DNA of 64,000 bases from Endocarpon pusillum Z07020 (GCF_000464535.1 NW_006916019.1:1-64000); one strand, 5' to 3'. Shown: positions 1-11,878, counted from the first letter of the stretch. Numbers and translations are program-made. Notes: generated by a model not told the origin, from the letters alone.

Positions 1-740
1 ATATTAATAACTTAAATAAATATACTTTAAGCACTTAAGAAAATAACTTAAAAAAACGCAAAATACTTTAGAGAATTTATAGATAAAATATAATATATCT
101 GCTATTATTCTAAGGGCTTTAATATAAGTAACTAAAGCTTTATAATTATAAGTAAAAAAAGATTTACTTACCTTATATATAGGCATACTAACAAAAAAGG
201 ATAATAAAGGAACGCCTTTACTAAAGTTCTTAACTCTAGGTTTAGCCTTCAGGACAAAGACTAATAGAGAGAGGGGATAGTATTATAGCGCCTCCTAGTA
301 AGGGAAGATTGCCTGAGCTATATAGCCTAAAGCTAGGCACTAGGCTTAGACACTAGGACAAGACTACCTGGATAGTTGCTTATAGATAGCCAAGACTAAG
401 CACACCTAAGATTGCTTACCTCTGCTTACTACTAAGCATTCCTGAGTATATATAGATTGCTTACTTCTGCTTACTACTAAGCAAGACTAAGTATACAAAT
501 CTCTTATCTATATAAGCGCATTCCTTTTATAGATAATTAGATAGTTCTTTTTATTCTATAATTAACTTATATTATTAGCTTATATTTAAGTTAAAAACAT
601 CTTAATATTATTTACTATACTTTCTGTTTTACCTAATTAACCCTTTAGACCCAGCTTCTAGTCAAGACTTATCTTAACTAGTTAAGCCCTAACATGAGCG
701 TGCTTATATAGACTAGGAGGTTTATACTCAGAGTTAATTA

Positions 741-848
741 TCCTAATTACTTCTAATTATTACTTATAAGTACTTACCTTGATTACTTCTAATTATTGCT
801 TATAAGTGCTCATCCTGATCACTTCTAATTATTACTCCTAAGTAGAAC
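741..848. repeat. 36-bp imperfect tandem repeat, three copies
   Basis: The core ACTTCTAATTATT recurs at 749, 785 and 821, giving an exact 36-bp period over three copies. Copies differ mostly by C/T or A/G transitions. The position near the left end of the gypsy remnant would fit a leader or LTR repeat, but that is inference. Confidence 0.7.
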
Positions 849-1449
849 GACCTTATAGGTAGTTTAGGGTCCTAGGCTTATTCAAGCCTGTCATAGTTTC
901 TTTACAGAATGCCAGGCCGCTCTGTAGCGCCTGTCTGTGCTTAGCGTGTTTATGTACTATAATACTTAAATTAGTAAATAGATTCCTAATTTAAGATAAA
1001 TATAGGCAGATTAAGAATAAAATAATGCCTCTAATACTAAGAATCAAAGAGTACTAAGAACAAATTATACTAGATATACTAAGTATTAAATATAATATTA
1101 TATTAAGAAAACTATAATTAATAAATTATAATCTAATAATTAATTAGAGAACTTATATACTAGAGTTCTAAAACTATAGCTATACAAATATACTTAAGAG
1201 TATACATTTTACAAAAGCTATATAAATAAAACCTATCTTATAGACTTTAAGCATAATAGATATATACTTACTAGAATATAAGAAATTCTAAGAACTATTT
1301 AAAGAGGACAAAGAAGAAACCACTTTACTAAAGCATCAACCCTAGAATTATAAAATATTATTAGAACCTAAGACTAAGTTAGTATTTAAACTAATCTACT
1401 AACTATTAGAAAGAAAGTTAAAAAAGATATAAGAATACCTAGATAAAAA

Positions 1450-1960
1450 CCTTAAGAAGGAATTCATCTAACCTTTAACTTCTTTAGCCGGATACCTAGT
1501 ATTATTTACTTTAAAGCTAAACAGAAAACTAAGATTCTATATAGATTATAAATAGCTAAACGTAATTATAATAAAGAACTATTACGTATTATTACTAATA
1601 TCAGAGCTATATAATAGAATTTATAAAGCTAAATAGTTTTTAACGCTCAACCTAAGAAGAATATATAACTTAGTCAGAATAAAGAAAGAAAAGAAATAAA
1701 AGACTATGTTTCATATATAGTATAGCTATTATAAATACCTTATTATACTATTTAGGTTAATAAATATATCTGTAATATTCTAAGTCTTAGTAAATAACGT
1801 CTTATAACTATTTCTGAACATCTTTGCTATAATATATCTTAATAATATATTAATTTACTTAAAAATTAAAAAGAAATATAAGAAATATATAAGATAGGTC
1901 CTTAAAGCTTTTTAAAGGGCATACCTACTAATAAAGTTAAAAAAATATGAGTTTTACAAA
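1450..1960 (+). mobile_element. Ty3/gypsy reverse transcriptase remnant (RIP-degraded)
   Basis: The forward strand translates to a recognisable gypsy reverse transcriptase with stops. Near 1,528 it reads LRFYIDYK*LNVIIIKNYY, matching the family pattern in which a DYRQLN-type motif is followed by a KNRYPLP-type motif. Near 1,640 it reads FLTLNLRRIYNLVRIK. Near 1,835 it reads IIYLNNILIYL, the catalytic YLDD box with both Asp codons changed to Asn, as RIP would do. Protease, RNase H and integrase were not confidently placed. The element is dead. Confidence 0.85.
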
Positions 1961-2359
1961 TATATAATATAATTGCTTAGATATATTCTAATAATAAATA
2001 AAATTTAAATAAATAAATTATTACAGATTGCATCTGTATAAATGCTTAAGCTATTAGGTGCTCTCGCGTGCTATATAGAACCTCTAACACACTAATTCTG
2101 TTTACGTTCTCTCCCGCTCTAATTCCTAGCTTCTGTCTTATACAGAACCTCTGAGATAATAGTATGATATCTAGTCATATTTTCCTGAGTCCTGCCTCTT
2201 TCTGTTCTTTAATATATATAGATACTCTCGCTTATCTGTAGTTGTGACTTAGTAGCTAAAAATCTTAGTTTAATCTGCGTTCCTTGTTTAGTGTATACTT
2301 CTGACTCTAAATTATGATATTATTTCTAGCTCTTATTAAACCCTTTTATAAGAAACAAA

Positions 2360-2483
2360 GGTCAATATATATAGTGTCATACAAATCTGACGAAATCCTA
2401 AAGATTAATATAGTTGATAAGGTTAACATATATAGTATTATATAAACCTGATAAAATCCTAAAGATTAATATATAATTAATAA
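2360..2483. repeat. Tandem duplication of about 61 bp
   Basis: Two adjacent copies (2360-2420 and 2421-2483) share the block AATCCTAAAGATTAATAT. Most differences are C/T or G/A transitions, consistent with duplication followed by RIP. It lies between the gypsy remnant and the copia remnant and may belong to an LTR. Confidence 0.6.
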
Positions 2484-3439
2484 GATTAACAAATATATGT
2501 TTATTAAATAGATTATTTAATTAAGACAAAACCTCTTTAGAAGATTAATAATAGGATACTATTATATAATTATAATATTAAATAATGTATTATCTAAAGT
2601 TCTAATATAGTTTAGTTAGATATTAGAATAATAAATATAAATAATAAATAAGATAGTTATAAACTAATAAATATCTCTAGTCACGCTTAATAATTAAATT
2701 TCCCTAATAGAATAAGAGTATATACTAGAAAACACTAGTTCAAACTAAGCGTTACTAGCTCTAATAATTATTATTTCTATAATAACAAAAGCCTTGCCTG
2801 TTATATAAATTAAGACAAGGCGCAGCCACTAATTTAATAGCTTAAATAAGATAGCATTTTCCTAATTTAAGGGTTTGCTTTAAGCAAAGCTCTTAATTAA
2901 TAACAATATAATTAAGAATAAGGAAGAAAAAATATAATATATGTTTAAAAGATTAAGTAGAGATATTTTTATATAAATTTTCCTCTAAATATTATATACT
3001 TAAGAATCTGGCTAGTTTATAGTTAAAGGGATTCTTAAGCAGATATTAATTATAGTTTATAATCCCTAATATTAATAAAAGGCGTTAAACTAATTAAATT
3101 ATATAAAGTAAGATAAAAAAAACTTTAGTAATTTTATAAATAAATTTAATTACTTATTATTAGAAGCTAAAGATTAGGGTTAAAATAATATTATTAAGAA
3201 GAGCTTTCTAAAGGCTGCCCTGACTCTTAAACTTTATTATATAATAGTTAGAGTTATTAAGAGCGAAATATATAAAGCTTACTATTTATAGCTTTTTATA
3301 GTAAATAACTAGCTAGAACAGATTAAGGAGATCTTGACCTTCTGATAAGGCTAGAAAAAAGGACTAATAATATAAGATTATTAATAATAGTAGATAAGAT
3401 AAACTAGTAGCTAACTATTGTGCTAGTCGCAAAGAATCG

Positions 3440-3680
3440 TACAAAGGAACTATAATAAGTATCTGAAGACGAGATTACACGTTAACGTAAAGAAGAACTT
3501 TGTTTATACTATAGCTGAAAAGGCTATAGAGTAAGGGAATGTAAGGCTAACTTATCAAGGGACAAGAAAGAGGGGAAGGAAGTTCGTGTAGCTTCTGTTT
3601 ATACAAAGCCACCTAATCAAAAGGATAATAGTAACTCGTCTAACGTTAAAGAGTCAGGAAAAGAGTAGCTTCTAGTAAAA
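3440..3680 (+). mobile_element. Retrotransposon gag zinc-knuckle remnant
   Basis: The forward frame near 3,490 reads CLYYS*KGYRVRECKAN. This is a CX2CX4HX4C zinc knuckle in which the second Cys and the His have become Tyr (TGT to TAT, CAC to TAC). It is followed by a Lys/Ser-rich tail without a clear domain. Gag should precede pol, yet this lies downstream of the forward-strand reverse transcriptase at 1,450-1,960, so it belongs to a different element. Confidence 0.7.
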
Positions 3681-4239
3681 GACGCTACTAAAATTATATA
3701 ATAAAGATTATATAACGTGGTTTATAAGCGACTCTTTTTTTTAAAATAATAGTCTTTTGATTATTAGTTAAAATTAAATTATGATTATATAATAAACGTT
3801 ATTCTTAATATAATAGAATACTTTTTAGAGTTAAAGTTATTTATATAAGCTAATAAATATTAATTTAAAATATTAGAAAAACATAAAATATACCTTAAAT
3901 TACTCTTTTTAAGGCTAATAAAATTCTTGTAAAGTATTAAAGAACTAAAAAAACATATCTATAAGTTAAAAGTATATTTATTCTAAAGAATCTATATAAT
4001 TTAGTTAAATAAAAAAAGACTATACAATAATAATTAAGTAAAAGATCTAAAAAAAAAGTATTATTATAAATAAATCATCAGACTTAATACCTTATAAAAA
4101 TAACAATAAGATTAATTATAATATATAAATTTGTAGTTAGTTAAGTTAACTATATATAGTATAACTAGATTTAGTTTAGCGTCTTAATTAATAATAAGCT
4201 TCTTTTAAGGTTGTTTTCATAATACATAATCTAGTAAGG

Positions 4240-6650
4240 AATTAGGGGTCCCTCTTATACAAAGATTAATAGTTCTACTCTTTTAGAATTTATTAAATAT
4301 TATAATTAAGGAACAAGTTATATATCTAAGATCTGGTATGTAGATACAAAACTGCTTTATTATATTCTCTTTGTATTTTATAAATACTCTTATATAGCTA
4401 TGATCTATTAGCTTATCTTGTCTCCCTAATGCTAGCAGCGATTTTGGATTTATATATAAATAACACTTATATTCCTAGATCTGAATATAATTAATCAAAG
4501 GTTTTGTCCTAGTCTAAGCTTCCTTAAGGGTGATCCTTTGTCTATCTACCTCAGGGCCAACTATAGTTTAGTTACAAATATATGTATTAGTCTTTGCTGC
4601 CTTATCCTATAGTTTAAGAGGTAACTTGGATTCCTTTAATATTACTTAGATATTATTTTTTATTATCTGAATTATATATTTAGCTATATTATTCTGGCTT
4701 AAAATATATAAGATAATATATTATACACTAATTCTTATTTATTAGCTTTACTTATTAAAGGTCTGTTTAAGTTCTCTAGTATTATTACTTTAGATTACCT
4801 TTAGTTTCATCTCTATAATAAGTTCTTCACTTTAGCGCTACCTCTCAAGATGGTCCTTTGCTCTCTTTTAATCCTTAATTAGAATTATTTATAACTTCTT
4901 AGAATAATTATTAATAACCTCTAGGAAGTATTAGGTGCTGCTAAGTATAGTTAGAAAGGGACTATAGATATTAATTAATATAAAATCAAGAAGGTTAGCC
5001 TTATACTAAGAAACTTAAGCATTTGTTTAATTTCTTATTCTCTTCCGATCTTCTAGATGTCTATCTTACTTAGCTTATAAATCGCTTTCTGTAATATAAT
5101 AATCTTATACAGGTTATAAAGCTTCTTCTCTTTTATATAAGCAAATCTTCTATGCTACAATTTGTATTAGTCCTTTATAATATCTTCTTTAGAGGTTATT
5201 TATTAGTTATAATTACTAGTATTCTTGTTTTTTTGTTAACTATAATTAATAAGTGATTATATAGGTGTTTAGTATATTTACTACTAACTATAGTTATTAG
5301 AGGGCATAAGAGAGGCACTATAGACTATAGTTTACGTAGCTTAAGCAAGATATATAGTCTTTATAACTTTAAGACTTATTTAATTAATAATATAAAGGCC
5401 TTTATATCTAACTACTTTAAGAACTATATTATTATCTTAATCTTATATATATAGTACCTTTTTATTAAAACTGCTAGAAAGCCTAGATTTACATAATAAA
5501 AAACTAGAGAAAAGGCTAGTATTTAGACTAAATATATATAATATATTTAACAGGGTTATTACTCCTTCTTTTATATATATCTAGGCATATTCTGCTCCTC
5601 TAATGCGTAATCTTAAATCTGCTAAATTTACTATTATCTCTTTAATTCTTCTTAAGGGTCTTTTAAAGAGAGAAAGCTAGTTAGTTATATAGTTAGATGC
5701 ACTAGTATTAGTAATCTACTTAGGGGTCTTACAGGTTAGCTTTTCTGGTGCTACAAGATAGACTTCTGCTTCGCCTTTAGAGTTAGAAGAGAAGTCTTTT
5801 ATACTTGTGCTCTCTTCCTTAACTACTCTTGCCTTTAGCTTGTTTCCCTTACGTTAGTTTGCTCAAGCTCTGTTAACGATCTCCCTGATCTTTTCTATAT
5901 GCTTCTTAATATAAGGGCAGTTCTGTTATTTATGATTTCCTTAATAAGCAAAACATTTTAGCTATTGTAGTAGGCGTTCTTAAGGTAAGGTTATATCTTC
6001 TTAAGAGTAGAAGTAACATTTATGTGTTATAGATCTTTAGGATAATTATTGACTAGAGGATAACTAGAACCTTGTTAATAAATAACGATATTATCTAAAG
6101 ACAACAGGAGTGTTATTTAGTAAGGATTTTTTCTTAAGGAGTTATTGTATAAGAGGTTCAATATTAATGAGATGCTCTTCCTGACTATTAATAGCATCTT
6201 GTATAGTATTATATTCCAGAGGAAGAGAAGCAAGAAGCTGTTAGAACATCTAGTGTTATATAGTGAATATTTTGAGTAAGTTATTAGTTACTTTAATACA
6301 TCTTCCTAAGCGCTAAATCTCTATTTATACATCTTTTATGCTCTTCTTAAGCTTCTTGTGATAGTTAATATACTGCTATAGATAGTATTTATTTATTAAT
6401 AGTCTTATCTTTATATATTTCTTTCTTAGTATGTCTCACGCTTTCTTTACTAATATATATCCTTTTATAAGCTCTTAATCTTCTTTTCTAATGCAGATAT
6501 AGATAATATATTATGTCTTTATATTTAGCTTCTCTGCCTTTTTAATAAGTACTTTAGTATATACTAATACTAGTTAGATTTCTTCTGCTTAAAAGTAAAA
6601 GATAAGGAGTTTAAACTATTATTTGTAATTAGTATATATAAGGATTAGCA
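4240..6650 (-). mobile_element. Ty1/copia gag-integrase remnant (RIP-degraded)
   Basis: On the minus strand the order is gag then integrase, as in Ty1/copia elements. Gag at about 6,650-5,930 contains QLLASLPLEYNTIQDAIN and a CCHC-like knuckle near 5,950. A GAG-pre-integrase segment lies near 5,160-5,085. The integrase at about 4,700-4,250 contains INPKSLLALGRQDKLID, a stretch typical of ascomycete copia integrases. Stops are frequent and the element is dead. Reverse transcriptase and RNase H downstream of 4,240 were not recognised, so the element is truncated or decayed beyond reading. Confidence 0.85.
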
Positions 6651-7062
6651 TTAATTGTTTCTTTACTATAATATTATCTATTTTAATAATAAAATAGAAT
6701 AATAATTAGTATAAAATTAAATTAACTAAGATAAAAGAATATATACTTTAATCATTATAAACTTTTAAGCAAAAAAGAAATATATTAATTAATTGCTATT
6801 ATACTTAGTTAATCCTGATAGAGTCAATTAACTCACAAGCTATAATAAGCTGATTTCCGAGTCTTAGGATAAACTGTGATGTAATTAATACCTCTGCTCT
6901 TAAATCTATAGACTTGTAATTCTGTAGCCCTAGAGTATTTAACTCGCTTACGTTTTATAATTAAGTATAACATAACTGTACCTCGCTATAGGAGTAACAG
7001 CTCGCTTAGTAATCTTAATTAGGCCTTTACTCACTATTAATGTCTATAGCTATTCTACACCA

Positions 7063-7073
7063 GGCTCATAACC
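7063..7073 (-). promoter_or_regulatory. Copia primer-binding site (half-tRNA iMet type)
   Basis: The minus strand carries GGTTATGAGCC, complementary to the anticodon stem-loop of initiator tRNA-Met, the half-tRNA primer used by many copia elements. It lies about 410 bp upstream of the gag remnant on the same strand, as expected. A diverged second version of the surrounding sequence lies at about 7,645-7,665, suggesting a second copy of the same LTR boundary. Confidence 0.6.
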
Positions 7074-7269
7074 TGTTGAACAGGTATACAGATTAGGAAC
7101 AATTCTAAGATATTAAAAAAAGGCTTCTGTAAGTTTTATGCACCAAAATTAATAAAATTATTAAACAGGCAGGATTTAAGAGAAGAAGACCTCTCTATTT
7201 CTGTATTTTGATTTAATTCAAATCAGAATATTAATATAGAGAGGCCAAAGAAATTAAGAAGAGATCAGA

Positions 7270-7400
7270 AAAGAGGAAAACAGACCTTTTAGTACTATAA
7301 GGAATGTGAAAAACACGTTTATAAGGAAGGCCACTGCTGGAGTCAGGCGCATAAATAGGATTCTAGATAAAGAAGAGAATATCAAGAAATATTCTCTAAA
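7270..7400 (+). mobile_element. Second copia-like gag zinc-knuckle remnant
   Basis: The forward frame reads YYKECEKHVYKEGHCW from about 7,290, a CX2CX4HX4C knuckle in which the first Cys and the His are Tyr. It differs in sequence and orientation from the minus-strand copia, so at least three retroelements contributed to the island. Confidence 0.65.
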
Positions 7401-7967
7401 GTTGTTTCTAGTATAAAAAATCTAATATAGAATTAATAATAAAATAAAGAATTATTAAATACTAATTTTATTTTATTTTTCTAATTTATAAAAACTAAAT
7501 ATTAATAATATAAAATTAAATGTTATTTATTCTTATAGAGAATTTTGAGAGGTATTAAATAATACTGCTTTTAGCTTTATAACATTATTTATTAGCTTTT
7601 TATAATAAATAGAAATTAGAAATAAGAAAGAGTTAAAAAGTATTTTCGCTTATGACCTGTTGAATAGTTTAGCTATTAATCTTAAAAAAGCTTTTTCAAA
7701 AAGCATATACGTTCTATTATATAAAATATTATTTATAAACGTTTATCTATAATAATAGTCTAGTTATACTTGCAATTATTTTTCTAGATCTAATATCCTT
7801 TTACTATTCTTTTTGTTTTGAGCTAAATATTAGTTATATATAAATATAAATAAGATATTTTGATAGAAGATTTCAACGGCTTTTAAATGTTACTAGTCTT
7901 TTATTTATAGCTCTAATAACTAGCCTAATGCAGCTAATTTAAATTTTACTCTTATAATTTACTTTTA

Positions 7968-8150
7968 GTGTTCTTAACGCTAAGGCTGCAGCTAGATCTT
8001 AACGAATTCCAGCGTACGAAGATCCTGGACCAGTTCAGAAGGGCCGTTGACCAAGACGTAGAACAACGTCTACAAGGGTCAAGCGGAAATCAAGAAGAGG
8101 AAGAGGACAGAATGGAGGAAGAGGACAGAACAGAGGAGGAAGGAGGGTGA
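7968..8150 (+). other. GC-rich patch with a 60-codon acidic frame
   Basis: This is a short non-AT-rich block between the degraded retroelements and the mariner relic. A 60-codon frame has a basic/amphipathic start and ends in a run of Glu-rich repeats (EEEEDRMEEEDRTEEEGG). It begins at TTG or GTG-type codons rather than a clear ATG. No family recognised; probably a gene fragment or transposon edge rather than an expressed gene. Confidence 0.3.
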
Positions 8151-8179
8151 AGGAGAGAAAGGAAGAAGGGAGGATTATA

Positions 8180-9026
8180 TAAGTAACGAGAGAAGGTTGA
8201 CGAGCAGACCTACATAGGCTTTTTAGTCTGGATTAGGTTAATAGAATTTACTACTACTATCCTACATAAATGTCATCCCTAGTTGCCATGTTTAAGGCAA
8301 TTAGTTGTCAAGAACAGTAAGATAAGAGTTGGCAGTGTATTCTGACTTCTCTATATCAGGATCTCGGTCTATTATCATTATATCTAAACGCCTGTCACTA
8401 TAAATAGCCTCTTATATTATAACACTAATATCTTTGCCTTTCTTATAAGGATTAATTATATTCTTTTTATAGCGTTGTTATAGCGTACGAAAGACCTAAT
8501 TCTGACGTGCACTAGTACCTCTTTCTAGCGAATATTTATTACTAAATATTATCTTGCTTTACTTATTCTATGTCTAATCTTTTCGTTCTAAATACTAAGC
8601 TAGGCGTTTAGCAGCCAATTAAGGAGTTAATAGAGGTCTCTTTTTGCTGATCCAATTAGTAATGCCCTTATCTTTGAGTATTTGATAAAGGGTACTTCGA
8701 GAAACCTTTACCCTAACTTCAAGGGCTAATGCACGATAAGTAATCTTCGGATTCATTTGTATAATGCGTAAAATATTGTGTTTTTGAATGCGATTCAAGA
8801 TAAGAGGTCGTCCTTTTCAAGGCAAGCTTGTGCCGTTGTGGCGCAATGAATTTTGTACAAGGTTGTCGAAAACGGTGGTTTTGCCGCAATGCAAATTCTC
8901 ACTTATTTGCTGATTTGTCAGCCCTTGAGCTTTGTACGCTGAAATTTGGCCTCGTTGATATGAAGATAACTCCTTTCCATAGCTTCTGTTAATTTCTAGA
9001 GGCGCCAAAGCCCTGCGTTGATTCAT
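8180..9026 (-). pseudogene. Tc1/mariner transposase pseudogene
   Basis: From an ATG at 9026 the minus strand encodes an N-terminal helix-turn-helix (GLTNQQISENLHCGKTTVFD). The same frame continues through an in-frame TGA near 8,815 into KGRPLILNRIQKHNILRIIQ and STLYQILKDKGI, then into a region with several TAA/TAG stops. Late catalytic-core motifs remain: IYSDRRLDIMIIDRDPD near 8,400 and FM*D near 8,262, where MQD is expected. Most stops are explained by C-to-T changes (CGA to TGA, CAA to TAA, TGG to TAG). Terminal inverted repeats were not identified. Confidence 0.8.
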
Positions 9027-9179
9027 GGTTGTTGTTAGCAAAAAGAGTAGAAAAACGCGTGTGTAGAAAAAACGCGGTTTTGGTCGGATACTTTTGTGCG
9101 GGGGTGTAAGACGTTCCATCACGGGTGGTAAGCGGGTCTGTGCGTTGCCGTTACTACATAGTACTCTGGTAGGAGCCAT

Positions 9180-10052
9180 ATTAAATGTAACCCCCCTCCC
9201 CTAGTTAAATTGTTATTCACGACTCTCATACAAATACCTTGTCGCGCTTGTACGAATGACGTCCACCACTGGGGGGCCGTTCAACGCATTCAACCTATTG
9301 AGCTTCTTCTATCTCATTCTACAACTGCTCCAATGTCAGGAGTGCCAAGGCATCTTAAGCGACGTGACAATCTAGCGTACGATTAGCATGCGCTTCGCAT
9401 ACGTAAAGCGCTATCAGTAATAGTAACGAAGAATTAAGATAAATCAAAATAATAGCAGATTCTCTGAACATCAAGGCATAGGAAACTGTCCTATCAACCC
9501 GGAAGCCTCTATTTCGAAACAGAGTATCAAGCTCTCGAGCTAAGGAATCCTGATGGCCTGATTGCCTGACGCAATTAGTCTGTAAAGTATCACGGGCTCA
9601 CCGTCAGCTCGAGAAGCTTGAGCCACCAGCCTGCTCAGATCGCACTTACCCACAAGTGTCTTCTGACTCCATGTGCTCATATCGAGCCTCGAACAATCGG
9701 TCTTGCTGCGCCCCCACGAGATGTGAAATGCAAGACGTGTAGCCCCTGAGAAGCAACACGCTGCTACCCTCACTCGACCGTCGCTTGATACATCTTGCTT
9801 TTGGTCTTGAATCAAGTGTTCACACGGCACACCGCGAGAAGGTGTGAATCCATCCTGCCAGTGATCCAAGAAAATCTGCGGTCTGCGTGGCCGCAGAGGG
9901 CGTAAGAGATATCAGTAGAGTTTTCGAGATTAGGCGGCTTCAGAGGTCATCTCCTGTCTACCTGCTTAGCAGGAGAAGGCCCTCTGAAAACTATGCCTAA
10001 ATTACCATCAATATATGCTTAGTTTCGGCCCAACCGTGATATGATAGTTATA
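9180..10052. other. Intergenic, no supported gene
   Basis: The only frame over 100 codons (9540-9869, minus) starts at TTG, has no family signature and no splice-supported extension. I see no RNA gene or clear repeat. Confidence 0.5.
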
Positions 10053-10378
10053 CAGAGTCGTGCATCAAAAGTCATTAATATACGCTAAAACTCGAGCGCC
10101 CCTAGCACACTAGATGTAAGCTTTAGCGTGACGTAAAACATGCGCAATAGGGGTAGAGTCCTAGAGCTGCCGCTATGACCCCCTTTTTTCTTCGACCTTT
10201 AGGGCCCCCTTTAGGTTATTTGATGTGGCTCAGAGATCTGTGTCAGTTAAGCTGTAGCCATTCGCCCCCTGATCATCCTTGTGTCCCTACTGATGGCTAA
10301 TTCTATTTTAGCCCCAAAAGGGCTAGTCTTCACTCATCCTAGTCAGCGTATATTAATGACTTTTGATGTATGACTCTG
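10053..10378. mobile_element. Non-autonomous MITE with 34-bp inverted ends
   Basis: The left end (10053-10086) begins CAGAGTCGTGCATC and continues AAAAGTCATTAATATACGCT. The right end (10345-10378) is its reverse complement with only two mismatches. TA lies immediately outside both ends (10051-10052 and 10379-10380), the target duplication of Tc1/mariner-class elements. The 326-bp body has no coding frame. It is less AT-biased than the island on its left, so it seems younger or short enough to escape RIP. No autonomous partner with these ends is visible in the window. Confidence 0.85.
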
Positions 10379-10512
10379 TAATCTACATTGAATTATTGTT
10401 AGGGTGCTCCAGACCTCCGCCGACCACTGCGCCAAAAGGACAGAATGATCCGAATCTACGGATCATGGAGCACAACCACTTATATAGCTCTTGGCATTCC
10501 TAACAATTATGT

Positions 10513-10572
10513 AGCCATAAACTTATGTTATTTCAAGCGTCATTTTACGAAAATGACGTTCAAATTATGGCT
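10513..10572. repeat. Nested inverted repeat (hairpin)
   Basis: An inner perfect hairpin CGTCATTT-TACGA-AAATGACG at 10538-10558 is enclosed by outer arms AGCCATAA (10513-10520) and TTATGGCT (10565-10572). It could be a tiny foldback element or a chance palindrome. Confidence 0.5.
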
Positions 10573-11104
10573 GAATTATCGTCATTTGAGCCTCCTGACA
10601 ATCCTTAAAAAAATATAACTTCTGCTAAATTACTAAGGACCAATACCGCGTGGTAAGTGTGTCACTGAATGGGCCCACTTCCTTGATTGAGATAGCCTTC
10701 CCGCGATTTAAGCTTAAATTGGTATCGTCAACAGCGATACTCCACCGCTGTGGTCTTGTGAGACTGTCCCTGGATCCTTCGAATTCAATACTGATCAAAC
10801 ACTACATCACCACCATGTAACAGGGAAATCTCTGGGCTTCCGGATTTGAAATCTGAGGGGTGTGGAAATGTGTAAGAGCTTTGTGGACACACTTGCTTTA
10901 AGAGATTGACTAACGCTACCATCGACGCAGCGAAATTGCACAGTGGAAAAGAACTTGGCTTTCTTTCTGGTATTAAATTACAGCAATAACGAGCGATTTC
11001 CTAAGAGTTTTCTGATCCGATTACTTCCCATCTTTCCCTTTCCAAAATCGTCCGTCTATCTCCATACAGCAGAACAACAAGTGTGATGATTCCAGCTATT
11101 GAAA

Positions 11105-11878
11105 TCAGTTGTCCGGAACAAAGTCTCTAACTGGGGGAAGAGTAAGAAAGGCTTTCGTGCCCTCAATGTCGGAAGGCTGAACCTCAGGGGGAAATTTGTG
11201 GCTCATGACGGAGTCCGGGTTCTTAGATCCGAAGCGGACCGCCCCTCCTTCCGTTAACGCAAACTCGTGCCTCAGGCCCAAGACATGTCCCAACTCATGC
11301 AAGAAGACGTTCTTCATAATGCCGAAATTGGTGAAGCCGCCCTGATCCGTTTTGTCGAAACCGAAACTATACACGTGCATCGTATTCAGAGGCTTATTAT
11401 TGGGGAAGAATGCACTGGCGAGAACGTTGCCTTTGGGTCCACCGTACTCGAGCACAAATGCAGCGTCCTCGAGCTTGGGAACCCATTTGAACGTGACACC
11501 TATTTTGTAGCTGTTCCACTCCTCTGCCGCCTCGATGAGCTTCTTAGCCGCGTAGACTGCGTCGGCCGGCGTGGGATAGCCGTGGGCGTAGGTGGCGAAA
11601 TTGATCACCGAGTTTAGCTTCCAGCGCGGGGTGTGGTCAAAGAATCCCACTAGGATCGAGGCTACCGAGCTGGGATCAGGTAGTTCGGTCACGCAGGTGT
11701 AGGAAGGCCCAGTTGGCGTCGGAGAGGCCTTGGACGGTTCAGGAGGGTTTTCGAGGTCTTCTAAGGATAGAGTCGCTAGTTCCGCGTCTCCCAGGGCTTG
11801 CTGAACGACTTTGATCGCATCATTTCTCTTTGCGTGCTTCGATTCCGGTTGAACCGTCAACACATCTAACGCCGCCAT
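11105..11878 (-). CDS. Metzincin-type zinc metalloprotease
   Basis: A single exon of 257 codons. The ATG at 11878 is chosen because its context (ATCACCATGGCG) is a strong fungal start; the frame extends upstream without recognised domain content. The extended zinc motif HELGHVLGLRHE is at about residues 194-205 (three zinc His at 194, 198 and 204, catalytic Glu 195), followed by a Met-turn-like SVMSHKF. This is the matrixin/metzincin layout. There is no signal peptide or membrane segment, and the N-terminal third is charged and Pro-rich, so it is either cytosolic or exported unconventionally. Substrate unknown. It is an isolated gene between transposon-rich DNA and a gene-poor stretch. Frame intact, no RIP-type stops. 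Confidence 0.8.
   Translation of the reverse strand: MAALDVLTVQPESKHAKRNDAIKVVQQALGDAELATLSLEDLENPPEPSKASPTPTGPSYTCVTELPDPSSVASILVGFFDHTPRWKLNSVINFATYAHGYPTPADAVYAAKKLIEAAEEWNSYKIGVTFKWVPKLEDAAFVLEYGGPKGNVLASAFFPNNKPLNTMHVYSFGFDKTDQGGFTNFGIMKNVFLHELGHVLGLRHEFALTEGGAVRFGSKNPDSVMSHKFPPEVQPSDIEGTKAFLTLPPVRDFVPDN

Larger units (their letters stand above)
1..7960. repeat. AT-rich island of RIP-degraded retrotransposons
   Basis: This stretch is strongly AT-rich and has no intact coding frame beyond 60 codons. Conceptual translation recovers gypsy and copia polyprotein motifs on both strands, interrupted by many TAA/TAG stops where Trp, Gln or Arg codons are expected, and with Asp/Gly codons shifted towards Asn/Lys/Ser. 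That pattern fits RIP (C-to-T on either strand, preferring CpA). Several elements of opposite orientation are nested or abutted. The recognisable pieces are listed separately; the rest (for example 1-700, 2,500-3,300, 3,700-4,200) is AT-rich filler in which I see no gene. Confidence 0.9.

Noticed and set aside
9540..9869. 109-codon minus-strand frame
   Set aside because: It starts at TTG, has no ATG near the start, no family motif and no intron-supported extension.
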